From assembly GCA_964030785.1 (NCBI GenBank), contig OZ034968.1, positions 50,599,230 to 50,663,229 of the forward strand: a stretch of 64,000 bases of DNA, in the 5' to 3' direction. The notes beneath the pieces were generated by a model. That model ran no database searches and was not told the origin of the DNA. It worked only from the letters and a program-made list of their open reading frames with translations. The position numbers and the translations under genes were made by a program. Of the stretch, positions 1 to 11,310 are shown piece by piece (positions within the stretch are counted from its first letter, which is position 1; each line of letters starts with the position of its first letter). The DNA is from Siderastrea siderea (lineage: Eukaryota; Cnidaria; Anthozoa; Scleractinia; Rhizangiidae).

Positions 1-394
1 AAGTATGCCAGCTGAAGAAAGTTTGCAATTGACGAAAAGTCAAGTTGATAATCAATTTAGTGTTGCAAATTCAACAGAGGTAACAAATTGCGGAGAAAGG
101 GTTGCTTTATACATCCAAATGTCTCGAGGGAAATAAGTTTTGCGAAATTCGATAAGCCCCACAGACATAAATAATTATTACGCCTTTCAATAACGCGAAC
201 TGACCGAACTGAACGTCAAAACCCAACTGATATTCGCTGTTTTTTACTTCCGGCAATGATAAATACATCAACAACCAGAGAACCGTTTAAACGAGAAACC
301 AACAAAGTGCTGGTGGTCGCACCATTCATATCCCACGAACTTGACCTTTTGACCCTGCTGAGCTGAGTTTCGAAAGGACCACTGCGAGATTTTT
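1..394. other. No gene recognised
   Basis: AT-rich sequence with no open frame of note, no recognisable domain and no obvious repeat structure. It ends where the 15-bp minisatellite begins. Confidence 0.5.
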
Positions 395-750
395 TGTTTT
401 AGGATTCCCCGTTTTAGAGATTCCCGATTTTAGAGATTCCCTACTTTAGAGATTCCCCGTTTTAGAGATTCCCGATTTTAGAGATTGCCGATTTTAGAGA
501 TTCCCCGTTTTAGAGATTTCCCGTTTTAGAGATTCCCTATTTTAGAGATTCCCTATTTTAGAGATTCCCAATTTTAGAGATTCCCCGTTTTAGAGATTCC
601 CTATTTTAGAGATTTAATATTTTAAAGATTCCCTATTTTAGAGATTCCCCATTTTAGAGATTCCCTATTTTAGAGATTCCCCGTTTTAGACTCCCCGTTC
701 CGCATTCCCCGTTCCCAGTTTCTCCTTTCCCGTTCCCTATTTTAGAGATA
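395..750. repeat. Minisatellite, unit about 15 bp (TTTTAGAGATTCCC)
   Basis: About twenty head-to-tail copies of a unit reading TTTTAGAGATTCCCC or close variants (TTCCCG, TTCCCTA). The last copies decay to short TTCCCCGTTC pieces near 690-735. No coding frame is supported. The following 36 bp (about 752-788) recur almost unchanged near 9119-9155, so the minisatellite abuts a dispersed repeat. Confidence 0.9.
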
Positions 751-1411
751 GCCATTCTAGTAATCATTCCAGTTGAGTACCTCTAATATATCTAGGCTAG
801 CCTAACAGCGGAGCTCCTTAAAACCCCTGCTGTATAAAGGAATCCTGCGTTGTTTTATAACTTGATACGCAGTCGTTAAATAAAGTTCTAGATCAAATAA
901 TACCCAAGTGGTCACTAACCTTGTGCTATGATTTTGGATAAATAATAAGCAAGTTGTCGCTGACCTATCTTAATTTGTATCGCTATGAATTGGTCTAAAA
1001 TAGTAAGCACGTTTAAACTTGTAATGAAAAAAGGTAGTGTCATTGAAAATTCAGTTTAGTCTCAGGCAATATGAGGTGGCCAATTCGAGGCCAATCTTCA
1101 CACTTAAAGCTTAAATTGAAGTGGAATGCAGACACAGAGTCATGTAATCGAGCTTACTGGCTCTTTACTGAATCTTTTGACTTGTACAATACTTGTACAA
1201 TACCTTTCCAGACCTGCCAGTGCGCCCTACCCCCCCCCCCTTTCCCCCGCCATCCATTTACCATAAAGCGAAGGAGAGGAGATTTCCAAGATAAAAGACG
1301 AAAAAACAAAAAAGGAATTAGAAGATATTCACATAACGCCACTGCGAAGCAACAGTTCTGGTTACCCCTTTATTTTGGCGTGACATGGAATTCAAATTTA
1401 CGCGTTGTTGT
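751..1411. other. Intergenic; dispersed-repeat edge, no gene
   Basis: The first 36 bp match 9119-9155. The rest is AT-rich, with a C run at 1220-1230. Short open frames here have no recognisable domain or codon pattern. Confidence 0.45.
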
Positions 1412-1418
1412 TGTTTGT

Positions 1419-3176
1419 CAGGAGCCATAATCGGGGACGGAGACCGTAACTGAATACCATTTCCAGTGATGGGGCTGGCCCCATCGAAAAAGACAAATGT
1501 GCTATTTTTAGAAAAAATTGCGCCATCGCGCGCGTGAAACACGCGTGTATGTTGCGAGGATGCCGCGCAAAGAAAAAACAAACAAAATGGCGTCGGAAAT
1601 TACCTTCCTTGGAGATGAAGAAATCCAGTTTTTGTCATCAGTGACAATTCCAAATCTAAGGCAAGCCGTTGAGGAGAACTTTTTGGATAGTGACTCTAGA
1701 TATGAGGATTGTACAAGTGATTCCGATGATGGCAGTGAGAATATTTTAGAAAAACCTGTAACGAAGATGCGTCGGACATGTCGGACGAGGAATTCCCCGT
1801 TAGACGGAACAAACGTTTTGCGGGCCAAAAAGGCGTCGAACGACGAAAAAATCAGTTGAAGGCGAACCAGGCAGGAAAAGGGAAAATATATCCCGAAAAT
1901 GTATTTCCTCTGAGGACGTACAGAGATTGAAGGGCAGCCGCAAAGACTGTAAAATGATTTTCCAAGCACGTTTTGAAGAAAAGTAACGCACTGATAAATC
2001 GTTGTCACTATTTCCCCAGCAAGAAAAATAGTAACATAGATTCAAATACCGAATCAGTAAAGAAAACGTTCACAAACAGTAGGTTTTATACGGAAGGCTT
2101 TGAGTCGGAAATATCGAGACAAGACAAAATAAGCACAGTAAAATAGGAAAGAAGCACTTAATAAAAATTGTCACACTTTTTATGGCAAGTCAGTACAAAA
2201 ATCATGCAGCAGTCTGAACAAAAAGCATTAGACAAATTCAGTACCAGAAAACGCGACATTTTTTGGCTATACCACGCAAAATTGATACTGGTTTACCTGT
2301 ACTCGTTGTGGCTCTATCTGTGTTCCCTTGAGCAGCTCCAGACATTTAGACACAATTCGGATGCCATGTAAAATACGTTGAATCGCTTTCACAGTTGTTT
2401 GAGTGTTGTTTTTACCATTCTGTCCGCGGGCTCTAAACTGAGAACAATTGCGTTTTGTGGTTTGCGTTTAAAAAGTAAGATGGTGAATTCTAATGTTCCT
2501 CACCTCCGTAGTCTTGTTTCAGTGAGCTGCATAGAAATTATCGTTCAAGCTTAATTATTAATTCTGCCTTCAGTTCGATCAAACAAACACATGATGGCTC
2601 CGTTGTCAGCGTTTTGCGAACGGAGCGATTACGAACTCTTTCATTTGAACTCCAGCAGCCATAACGGTGAGATCGTACAGCTTCAATCCGCTTTGAACGA
2701 CGATTCCAACAATTTTCAGGAAAACTCAAACACGTGCCACATTTCAGAGCCCATAATTGGAAGATTTTTCCCAACCTTTCACTTCGGGGCAGTTTCATTG
2801 ATTCATTCAGCTCCGCAAAGAAACGCTGCAACACTTCGCAAGGTTTTGGCGCCTTTTTCGGTCAGTCATGTGATCGCCATCGATTCCTGTTCCCTTTTAT
2901 CTCGGAGTTTCTCTCTTTTTTTTCTCTTTCTTGATTTCATAGCAATAAGCGATTGCGTTTTAAATAATAAAAACCATTATGTACTCGGGCATACTGGATA
3001 TCAAATAATTATAACCATCTTGGTCATATCCACGTTGAACGCAAATTTGCGTGTAGCCACGCGCGTTTATGACGTTGAGGGTGGCGCAATTTTTTCTAAA
3101 AATAGCACATTTGTCTTTTTCGATGGGGCCGCGTGGACCCCGCGCTTACGGTCTCCGTCCTCGATTATGGCTCCTG
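1419..3176 (+). mobile_element. DNA transposon with TIRs and a 7-bp target duplication, 1758 bp
   Basis: The ends are inverted copies: CAGGAGCCATAATCG at 1419 and its complement ending in GGCTCCTG at 3176. Similarity runs about 110 bp inward, through the CGGAGACCGTAA stretch and the AAAATTGCGCC stretch. The 7 bases before the left end (1412-1418) and after the right end (3177-3183) are both TGTTTGT, a plausible target-site duplication. Both flanks are T-rich, which weakens it slightly. A CA...TG terminus with a 7-8 bp duplication occurs in hAT-like and P-like superfamilies, and I cannot decide between them. The interior has only a short acidic reading frame, so the copy is probably non-autonomous or a decayed autonomous element. 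Confidence 0.75.
1560..1859 (+). pseudogene. Acidic N-terminal remnant of an element protein (unrecognised)
   Basis: A 100-residue frame starting at Met 1560 (alternative Met at 1587) lies just inside the left terminal repeat of the 1.76-kb transposon. It has a basic start (MPRKEK), an acidic DSDS...DSDDGSE stretch around residues 45-60 and a basic tail. Acidic N-termini before a DNA-binding domain are common in transposases, but no catalytic domain follows. Downstream all frames are broken by stops within 100-200 bp. I infer a decayed transposase or accessory gene and cannot name its family. Confidence 0.35.
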
Positions 3177-3286
3177 TGTTTGTTTTTTTTTGGGCCGATC
3201 GCATAAAAATTGAGCAAAATGCAGAGCCCAGTTTTTCCACCAGTTTTATTCAAGAGTTGTTCGAAAATCAAAACGAAACAACAACC

Positions 3287-3440
3287 AAATAGAAGAAAGA
3301 AAGAAAAAATGGGGGAAGTCAAAAATCAATTTAGTGCAAGCGTTAGGATTTGAAATCATGCCACCTGATGCAGGTGTACATTGTATGAAATTACCCACCG
3401 CGCGCGTTTATCCACTGCGCCATCTCACCACGGCTGTAAG
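3287..3440 (-). mobile_element. tRNA-derived SINE-like element
   Basis: On the minus strand an A-box-like TGGCGCAGTGGA (3411-3422) is followed about 55 bp later by a B-box-like GATTTCAAATCC (3346-3357), the spacing of a tRNA polymerase III promoter. A CT/T-rich tail lies beyond it at 3287-3310. The acceptor stem and anticodon arm are not convincing, so this is a SINE head or tRNA pseudogene rather than a functional tRNA. Confidence 0.45.
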
Positions 3441-5057
3441 GTGGAGAGTTATTTTATATAAATAAACATACGTTGGCATCCTACGTATGGGTCTTTTCTA
3501 TTGCGGAACGCAGCTTATCTCGCTTGAGTACAGCATTTTCTTCTTTAAGGGTAATTGTCGCTTTCAATGCCCTTCTCAATATTCTGTTCAGTATGTTGTG
3601 ACAGTCTAGGACACAGAGACGGAGGAATGACGGGCTTTCCATTCAAATGATGTCTAAAATAATATTCGTTGAGTCTTGTCACCCGGCTTTTTCTCTCTTA
3701 GAATTTAAATTTAACCTATTGATAGACTTCAGGCTGAATTCCTAGTAATTAAACACAGACACAAACTTGCGTTTTGAAAGTTTTAGAGGGAAGCATATCA
3801 GTCCGCGATTTCTTGCATTCAAGATGCAGAGTTTCGAGCGACCTCGAGTAAAGAAACTCCGTACTTTGCGGTTGAATATAGAAACTCTAGGATCACAAAT
3901 GCTCCTCTTCAACTTTCTTCAAGAATGCAACCCAGCAGTGAAAGAAAAACTACTAGTGTAATTGTTGAAAATCGCGATAAAAAGTCCTAAGTTTGAGAAA
4001 ATGAACCAAAACAAACTGTTTTCCTGGCAGTCCGCATTTTGTTTATGCCTTGTTTTTACGCATTGTCTTCGCGTTTTTATTTATAAAGAGCACATTAAAA
4101 AGAGTAATTTAGCGGTATTTTATTTAGGGTCTACCATGAGGACAAATCAAGTTCCTTTAAATGCTGTTTCCTAAGTCGTTTCCTTACGAAATCTCACCTA
4201 TTGAGTGCAAGCGGCAATGCTGACCGCTGAAAGTTTTGTTACACTCGCAGTCAGTCCGGGAATTATTATTTTCCCCCAAACTTTTAGAAATAAAACAAGG
4301 GCATCTTTTTTAGAGATGTGCCGTCTTCCACGGTTCGTGATTTTCTACAGGTCATTGAAATTGTTGATCTGCACTTATTCGCCTGGGAAGGCAAAAACCA
4401 TTTTATTTTCGCCTCAAGAAAAAGCAACCGGCAAGCGACCCCGCAAGCAATTTAGCTGGGGGAGGAATTCAAATTAGTTTCACGCCTATTTTGAACTAAT
4501 GTTCATAAGTTTTTCAAACATGTCAAGAAAATTATCGTGATCATGTAAACTCGCTCAATTAAACAATTCTTACAACCTAAATTCACAATCATATTGTAAT
4601 TTACTTTACCGTTGGAGTAAAAGAAGTACTTGCAAATCTAAACCAAAGACTACTGCTTGCGTGGTCCTTTGCAGATGGGCACTTTCTATCTTCTCTCTAA
4701 AAAAAACAAGCATGTCCTCGAACGAGAATTTTTTCTCTTCAAGCTCTTCAATCTCTTCTATATGAGCCCTCCAGTTTAAAGCAATCCTTCATGTCTTTTC
4801 GTTTTCCTGATGAGCTATTAAGAGGAATGTATTCATTCGAAAAATGTAAAATTACCGTATAGAAAATGGAGCGTACGCGTACGAGGAACCAGAGGCCATA
4901 TTGTTGACTTCAGAGCAACTTTCTCCTGTGATAACAGGCGATTCGAATTTTTTCTTGTCAGTGTTCAGTAAGGGTGATTGCTCTGACATAAATGTGGTTA
5001 AATGTCGAGTAAAGTACTTCCTTTTTACATGAAGCCTTAAAAAAAGATGGTTAGCAT
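3441..5057. other. No gene recognised
   Basis: AT-rich sequence. Several short frames (for example 3767-4174 and 4205-4477 on plus) show no recognisable domain, and I do not call them genes. No strong repeat was seen. Confidence 0.4.
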
Positions 5058-5061
5058 TTAA

Positions 5062-5642
5062 GGACGTTCGCGCTAATTGTTTCTGCACATTCTTACTGCG
5101 CACGTAATTCACTGCCACGTCATGCATTGTGCGCGCGCGCTGTTGGAGAAATGTGGAGATATATAGCGCTAGTGGGCACTTTAGTATCTATGCACGGGTT
5201 TAGCTCTCTTAAATGTTCGGTGACCCCGTATTTTCTTTTGTTAATTCACTTTCTCTGTCAATAATCTACGTTTTGAGAAAAATTAACGAAAATCTGTATT
5301 GTGGAAGTTTGATTTTTTTCAACTTTTCTGCCCTCGCATCATCGAATTATGCTATTATTGTAGCTGCACGGTGTTCGCAAAAGTCCATCTTATAGGATGA
5401 ATTTAACTAAAAGGATGATACCAGCTCACATTATTTACTTGACATTCCCACTAAGAAAGTCGGTCTGCAGCGAATCATAATTAATATTTTTCAACTAACA
5501 AGCACTGAGGCCATGTCGAGTTGCGAGGGCCGATTTTTCAGAATTGGGGTAGTTTTCCACGTGCTTTATTTTGAAAACGAAGTCGGCTGTAGCCAAAGTA
5601 TGAAAAAAATCTGTATTGCAGAAGTTTTTCGCGCGAACGTCC
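5062..5642. mobile_element. MITE with TTAA target duplication, 581 bp
   Basis: The left end reads GGACGTTCGCGC after TTAA (5058-5061). The right end reads GCGCGAACGTCC before TTAA (5643-5646). Weaker inverted similarity continues inward for about 30 bp. A TTAA duplication is typical of piggyBac and Kolobok superfamilies. No transposase frame is inside. A short internal repeat (AAAATCTGTATTG) occurs near 5288 and 5606. A non-autonomous element mobilised by a TTAA-specific transposase fits best. Confidence 0.7.
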
Positions 5643-5646
5643 TTAA

Positions 5647-6835
5647 GTTCGGCGGAAGCTAAGTCCGCCATTTACGCGCATGACTACTGAGACCGTTCAA
5701 ACATTTTACATGAAGTATGGGGCAAGGGACGCCGTCGTACGGTCGCGTGACGTCATGACCATCAAAATTGACTCGCATGGATATATATTCAAATTTCTAT
5801 AGGTATGGTGCTCCGCTTTTGCGGTCTTCGGCCGCAAAGGAGCTCCGCTATTAACCAGCTCTTTCTTACGTCCTTTTGCGTATTTTGTTTTTACGGATTC
5901 CGACCGCTTCCTCGATTATTTTCATTGAGCATATGCTTCTTGAGCCTGGTAATTTAAAATTATGCACTTCGAAGAAGTTCCCGTTCGCAGACAGCTCCGC
6001 CTAATGCTTGAAATCTCCGACTGAACACCGCGGTTTTTCAGGCTTTATCGCTTTTCAACTACCTGAGATCTGCCATAGTAACAGCCTCTTAGCCACTGAC
6101 AACCATTCGACGCTAACAAAGCGATTGAAAAACGCTGGCTTTCCCTTTAAAGGGTCCCGAAGGCCGAAGAGCGGAGAAATGTTCCAAATGTTCAACCACA
6201 GCAGACCATTGAACGACACGCCGGCACGTTCCCAACGGCAAGAAAACCACACCTTCTCCGAAGAATAGATGGCCAATATCAAGCCTTTGGTCCAAGAACG
6301 CCATCCTGCCCTCACCACAGCTTGAACAAGATATTAGTACTTTTAATATTTAGTAACTTACGTGATTAATCTTACCGGAATTCTGCTTATTTGAGGCCGT
6401 GTTAGGGTTTTAGGATTATGGATTATTAGGGTGTTTTTAGAGAAGGGATACGGATTATTGGTTACTAAAGTTAAACATTACGGATTATTTGTGTTGCATT
6501 TTAAAATTACGGATTATTAACGGTCATTATCGTATCGACTACTCGTACATAAAAGGGTATTAAAAGGTCATAAAATTATAAAAAGAACGACACATATTAA
6601 TATTAATCCCGGCCCAGTGAGGTCTCATGTTCAATATTTTGAGCTCGTGGCAGTAGTCGCCAACCTCGTTGTTTAAAAGAGCGACGGGCCCGCGCAAATC
6701 CGACACGTGTGTTTTAGCCTTTTGAAAGGGCTTTAAAATTAGAACCAATAGTTTTAAACGCAGGTTTGATTTGTGTTATTAAAACTCGATCCTCTTTTTA
6801 GTGTTTAAAAGTGTGACGGGCCTGCGCGACTCCTA
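5647..6835. other. Intergenic with degenerate GGATTATT repeats
   Basis: A GC hairpin (GCGGTCTTCGGCCGC) lies at 5819-5833. From about 6380 to 6520 the motif TACGGATTATT recurs four or five times, and again near 7987-8020 on the far side of the PLE relic. The segment GACGGGCC..CGCG..CACGTGTTTTAGCC occurs twice (about 6680-6725 and 6815-6860). These are probably the terminal region of the adjacent PLE. Confidence 0.45.
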
Positions 6836-7960
6836 CGCACGTGTTTTAGCCTTTCTAGAGTTTTGTTCTCACGAATATATCTTTAAGGGGAAGCCTTCTT
6901 TTGAACAATATTACCGTAGAGGAGGTTCCTTGAAAATGTTGTTAAGCAATGGTTGCTGTTTTATAATATGCCAGCTGTTCATGAGTATTGCTTAAGTTAG
7001 GCACTGCTGGGTGATATTGCGTTACAAAGGGCCTGATTTTCTTGTTTTGTTTCTGTCGGAGGGCTCGATTTCTGTCTTCAAACGTACCGGTAACTTCTGA
7101 GAGGGTTGTTTGAAGGGTTGTTTAACGTTCTCTGGGTATCATCCTCTCTCAAGAAGATGTGTTTTAAAGTTTTTGATGCTCTCTTCAAATAGTGTTTTAG
7201 ATGAGTTGGTTCTGAGTAGTCTTAGAGCCTTTCATCTGATGAAGCCTCTTTTTTTTTACTCCTGAGGGATGGCAGGTTGAAAATGGGTGTACTGAAATCT
7301 TTCAGTGGGCTTAAAGTAGGTGCATACATCTGGCACTGATTAGGTTTTAAATCTTTCGCCTTTGTAAACGGTACTAAGTGTCCAAGAAGTTTGTTTCTGT
7401 TTTGGATACTTCAGCCGTGAACTTAAAAGTTTGATGGTGTTTGCTAGCTTGTTCAATGAACTTTTATAATCTCTTTTCTGGTTGTGCCCAGAGGGAGAAG
7501 ATGTCGTTAATGAGTCATTTCCAGCCGAGCGGTTTTAAAGCGCTTTGATTTAAGATCTCTGTTCCTACCTTAGCCAAGAAAATATTTGCAAAACAAACGC
7601 CGTTTTGGTGCCCATGCCAGTTCCATGTACTGGTATTTGTACGTAGTTTTCTCCATTAAATTGAAAGGAGTTTTCCACTAAGATAAGTTTCTTGAGCCCT
7701 CATTACAGTAGTGACGTAGAGATAAGAGGTTCGTTTCTGTGGAACGCTTTGTATGCATAGCATACCACTTTTATTCCCTCCTCTTGTGGTATATTTGTAT
7801 ATAAGCTCGTAACGTCCATTGAACAAAGATTATGTTTCCTGAAACCTCGATTTCTCTAAGAAATTAATGAAGAGAGTCGTATCTTTCAGTGATGACTTTT
7901 ATTGTTGTGTCATAGACTGAAGGGGTTTATCAACGAATGATGATAGTGTCTCTCTATTTT
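6836..7960 (-). pseudogene. Penelope-like element reverse transcriptase, degenerate
   Basis: Read on the minus strand, several frames together give a recognisable PLE RT. A TSLYTNIPQE-like motif A lies near 7790-7815, and a GTGMGTKTA motif B equivalent near 7595-7625. The motif C position reads INDI near 7510, where an aspartate pair is expected, with a stop three codons before it. The PFVTQYHP linker that joins RT to endonuclease in PLEs lies near 7010-7040. At least ten stops or frameshifts are present. PLEs replicate by target-primed RT with a GIY-YIG nuclease. I see no GIY-YIG in this copy, so the 3' end is missing or unrecognisable. Clearly dead. Confidence 0.8.
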
Positions 7961-8491
7961 AGGGATATATTTGTTCACAAAATTGGGATACGGATTATTT
8001 CCAAAATTTACCCAGGGTTAGGGATTATTCAGAACCCTCTGAACAGGGCCTCTTATTTGTAAGATTGCGTATTGAATATTCAGCCTTATACATTGGCTGT
8101 GATGTGGAAGACCTCTCCAGGATTCGCTTTTTTCTACGCTATATTGGAGTAAATCCATCAAATAGTCACTAATTGTTGGTTTGAGTGGGTGGTGATTGTT
8201 TTGCCCTTCATACACAGCTGGGAAATGCTCATTCTTGGTGCTTTTCATTTACTTTTTATTACCGGTATGTAGTTTACAAGTATCATGCTACAGAACTTCC
8301 TTTGGTTTCTTTGATGGTAGTTTATACTAGGAATAAGATGATACCTGTTTTAGACTGCTTATGTGGTAGGCAATCATTTTACAGTACAGGTGCTATCATG
8401 AGAAATATGGGCATTCTGATTTAAGGTGAAAAAGGGACTAAGGCTACGGGGGTTTGAAGTTCGTCGTGGGGAATACACTTCGTGTATTTGT
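7961..8491. other. No gene recognised
   Basis: Starts with GGATACGG-type repeats like those at 6440. The remainder is AT-rich with short unsupported frames. Confidence 0.4.
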
Positions 8492-8868
8492 GGGAGGAAG
8501 TGCTCCCAATACAGGTCACACTTTTCCCTATGGACTCACAGTCTCAGTAACTTCTATATTTTTCCCCATTCACAACTGGTTACTATGGTAACCATAGGGT
8601 ATAGGCTCGGCTAGGATAAGGACCTCGCTCTGAGGGGATTTTTGGCTCCCCAGGGGAGGATGGGTATGTACCTCGCTCACGGGGGATTTTGGTCCTCTGG
8701 GGAGGAATCGGTCCTCGCTCTCGGGGGATGACCCTCAGGGGAGGCCCATTGCCAATATAGCCTAGCCTGGCCTGTATGCAATCTATGCTTCACTGGAGTA
8801 CTTCCTCCCCTACCCCTTTATCCCACAAACTGTTGTTGTCTCACTTACTCTCATGGGTTGGAACATTA
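8492..8868. repeat. 377-bp direct repeat, copy 1
   Basis: Begins GGGAGGAAGTGCTCCCAAT and ends TGGAACATTA. It is nearly identical over its whole length to 9844-10220, and both are exactly 377 bp. Inside is a threefold 40-45 bp unit built on CCTCGCTC...GGGGGATTTTGG...GGGGAGG (8620-8745). The pair is 975 bp apart. They could be LTRs of a small non-autonomous element or a segmental duplication. No primer site or polypurine tract is visible between them. Confidence 0.85.
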
Positions 8869-9486
8869 AAGCCAACTTATAAATATTATAAATTAAAGTT
8901 AATGTGATAACCATGAGGTTAATGTCCTAGCATTACTATATCGGCAATGCGATATGTCATCAAGATAAGACCTTTCAATCATCATGCCTAAGGCCTAAGA
9001 CCTTTCAATCATCATGCCATTCACGTGCAAACAACAGGGTATTTATATTTGACTAAAGACGTTTGGCTGCTCCCGTGAAATCAAGCACCCTCAATCTGCC
9101 TTTGTTCATTTCAGCCTTCCATTCTAGTAATCTTTCCAGTTGAGTACCTCTGTTAACCAGCTCCCCACCCTCCCTCCCATTGTTGTCTCAGTATCTACGG
9201 GCATGGCTTCGCACAGTTTCATAGCCGTTGCCCCAAACAATATATACACTGTATCCTGTTGAATGCGATAGTACGTTATCTACAGTGCACGTCTTGTTCC
9301 ATCAGCATATAGATGTAAAATTAATGTACCAGCTAATTATATATTACCACAGTTTCTAGTCTAAATGTCGTTTATTTTTCATTCTTTGCCACAGCGGATA
9401 AGCTGTGATGAGACTGCCAACTCTGGCTTTACAGCCTTTTTCTCAGCCTCATTTACTACTGATTTGCATTCATTATTGGCATTGTT

Positions 9487-9517
<31 letters not shown>

Positions 9518-9843
9518 TTTGCTAATTTTTTATCAGCTGTTTGAATAGTTTGATCAACGTAAGGGCATAATAGTTATTACTCTGCTATAGTTGTTAGTCT
9601 TATTTTAGTCATTGTTATTCTTTCATTATGGTATAAGCTGTGAAGAGATTGCCAATAACTGTCAGTTAACATGAACTTTTTTCTTAAGCTCACAGCTGCT
9701 TATGATTCCTATACCACGGTTGGGATCATTTCTTCTCAGATTCAATTATTTCAATAGCTTGTAAGATCATTTCAATTTTACCAATTAATTATGCCCTGTA
9801 GGGTAGTATGGCAATTGTGATCAATTTCAATAAACATGGGTAA
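8869..9843. other. Spacer between the 377-bp repeats; TTTA microsatellite
   Basis: Contains a duplicated CCTAAGACCTTTCAATCATCATGCC (two copies, about 8965-9022), the 36-bp dispersed repeat shared with 752-788 (at 9119), and a (TTTA)n microsatellite at 9484-9520. Two related pieces (GATAAGCTGTGATGAGA near 9398 and TATAAGCTGTGAAGAGA near 9632) suggest further internal duplication. No coding potential. Confidence 0.6.
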
Positions 9844-10220
9844 GGGAGGAAGTGCTCCCAATGCAGGTCACACTTTTCCCCATGGACTCACAGTCTCAGT
9901 TACTTCTATATTCTGCCCCATTCACAACTGGTTAGTATGGTAACCATAGGGTATAGGCTTGGATAGGATAAGGACCTCGCTCTGAGGGCATTGTTGGCTC
10001 CCTGGGGAGGATCGGATATGCACCTCGCTCACGGGGGATTTTGGCCCTCTGGGGAGTATTCGGTCCTCGCTCTCGGGGGATGACCCTCAGGGGAGGCCCA
10101 TTGCCGATATAGCCTAGCCTGACCTGTATGCAATCTATGCTTCACTGGAGTAGTTCCTCCCCTACCCCTTTATCCCACAAACTGTTGTTGTCTCACTTAC
10201 TCTCATGGGTTGGAACATTA
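9844..10220. repeat. 377-bp direct repeat, copy 2
   Basis: Second copy of the repeat at 8492-8868, with the same length, order and internal threefold GC-rich unit, and only scattered substitutions. Its right end runs straight into a 60-bp tandem repeat. Confidence 0.85.
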
Positions 10221-10445
10221 ATATTTCATATATTTTGTGGCACGAGTGAGATGTTATGTAGTTTGTTCCCTCATGGCCAATGTTTATTTCATATGTTTTC
10301 TGGCATGGGATGTTTGATAATTGTTTCTTCAAGATTGATATTTATTTCTTGTATTTTCCAGCATGAGATGTTTTATAATTTGTTGCCTCATGGCCGATGT
10401 TTGCTTCATATATTTTTGGCACTGGAAGTTGTGTAATTTGCTGGT
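10221..10445. repeat. Tandem repeat, about 60 bp x 4, degenerate
   Basis: Units share the order ATTTCATAT...TTTT..GGCA...GAGATGTT.TATAATTTGTT.CCTCATGGCC.ATGTTT, at about 10221, 10285, 10343 and 10402. A 102-residue frame runs through them but only reflects the repeat. Confidence 0.6.
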
Positions 10446-10928
10446 TATGCCTCTAACAGTTGAACAGTCAAAGTCAAAAGTTTCACTATTTGGCTGTTAT
10501 TTGCCTATGCTGTTGTTTACTCCTTTGCCCAGGCCCAAAAGGCTTCTGCTGCTCTGTCATGTTCCTCGTGACACATTTGTTTGTTGTTTGCATATGCCTT
10601 TGTTTGTTTTCATTTAATTAGGCCCAAAAGGTTTCTGCTCTCTCACAAGATTAGTTGGCTTTTATTTTGGTCCTCGCGACGTCTTGTTTGTTGTTTCCAA
10701 TTGCTTTGCTTACAGGCGCTTCTTCTCCGGTCCACGAGATAAATTTGAAATTATTAGTTTTGTTCCTTGTGGCGTTTTCTTCCCTTGCCAGCATCATTGC
10801 TTTGGCGTTTTTCTTTGTTTAATAGCATCCCTTCGCTGTACGTGCTAAATTTTTTGTTTCTAAATATTTTGGGATTTCGTGCTACGTCCCATGTGTCTTG
10901 TTTTTGAGACTGGGTTCCGTTTGAGTAA
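10446..10928. other. No gene recognised
   Basis: Contains a local duplication starting AGGCCCAAAAGG (10530 and 10620), each followed by a TTTGTTTGTTGTTT run. No coding signal. The BEL element begins at 10929. Confidence 0.4.
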
Positions 10929-11176
10929 TGTCGAAAACGCACAAGCAATACGTTTCCTGTTAAAATCTCCGTTTAATTTCCTCCAAATGATCATAAACTC
11001 CGCTTGAATACAGGCTAAAAAAACTCCTGCTCAGTGTATAAACAACGTAATCCGATCCCTCGAAAATAACTCACTCACTAAGTAGAAAGCACATTGTTAG
11101 ATCCGAGTTAATGCATTTCCGCTCATTATGTAACTAATCAAACAATCAACCAACGATATGTCCACAGTTCCCGACA
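10929..11176 (-). repeat. BEL 3' LTR (left end on + strand)
   Basis: Starts TGTCG and ends ...CCCGACA, TG/CA bounded. It lacks about 20 bp present in the other LTR after 11028. A pyrimidine-rich CACTCCCCC follows directly; this is the polypurine tract on the coding strand. Confidence 0.75.
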
Positions 11177-11310
11177 CACTCCCCCATATGTCTCGTAGGT
11201 AACGAGGCATATGCAACACAGGGAACTGATTGATAATTGCGCTTTTAGAATATAAAACAATGAAATATAATGGGAAATGTTCTCTCAGTTCAAAGTCCTA
11301 AATGCAAGGT
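11177..11310. other. BEL 3' non-coding region
   Basis: Short stretch between the polypurine tract and the end of the integrase frame, containing TATGTCTCGTAGGTAACGAG. Ordinary 3' untranslated region of the element. Confidence 0.5.

Noticed and set aside
2591..3292. 233-residue plus-strand frame
   Set aside because: It runs across the right terminal repeat of the DNA transposon into flanking sequence, has no recognised domain and is likely chance.
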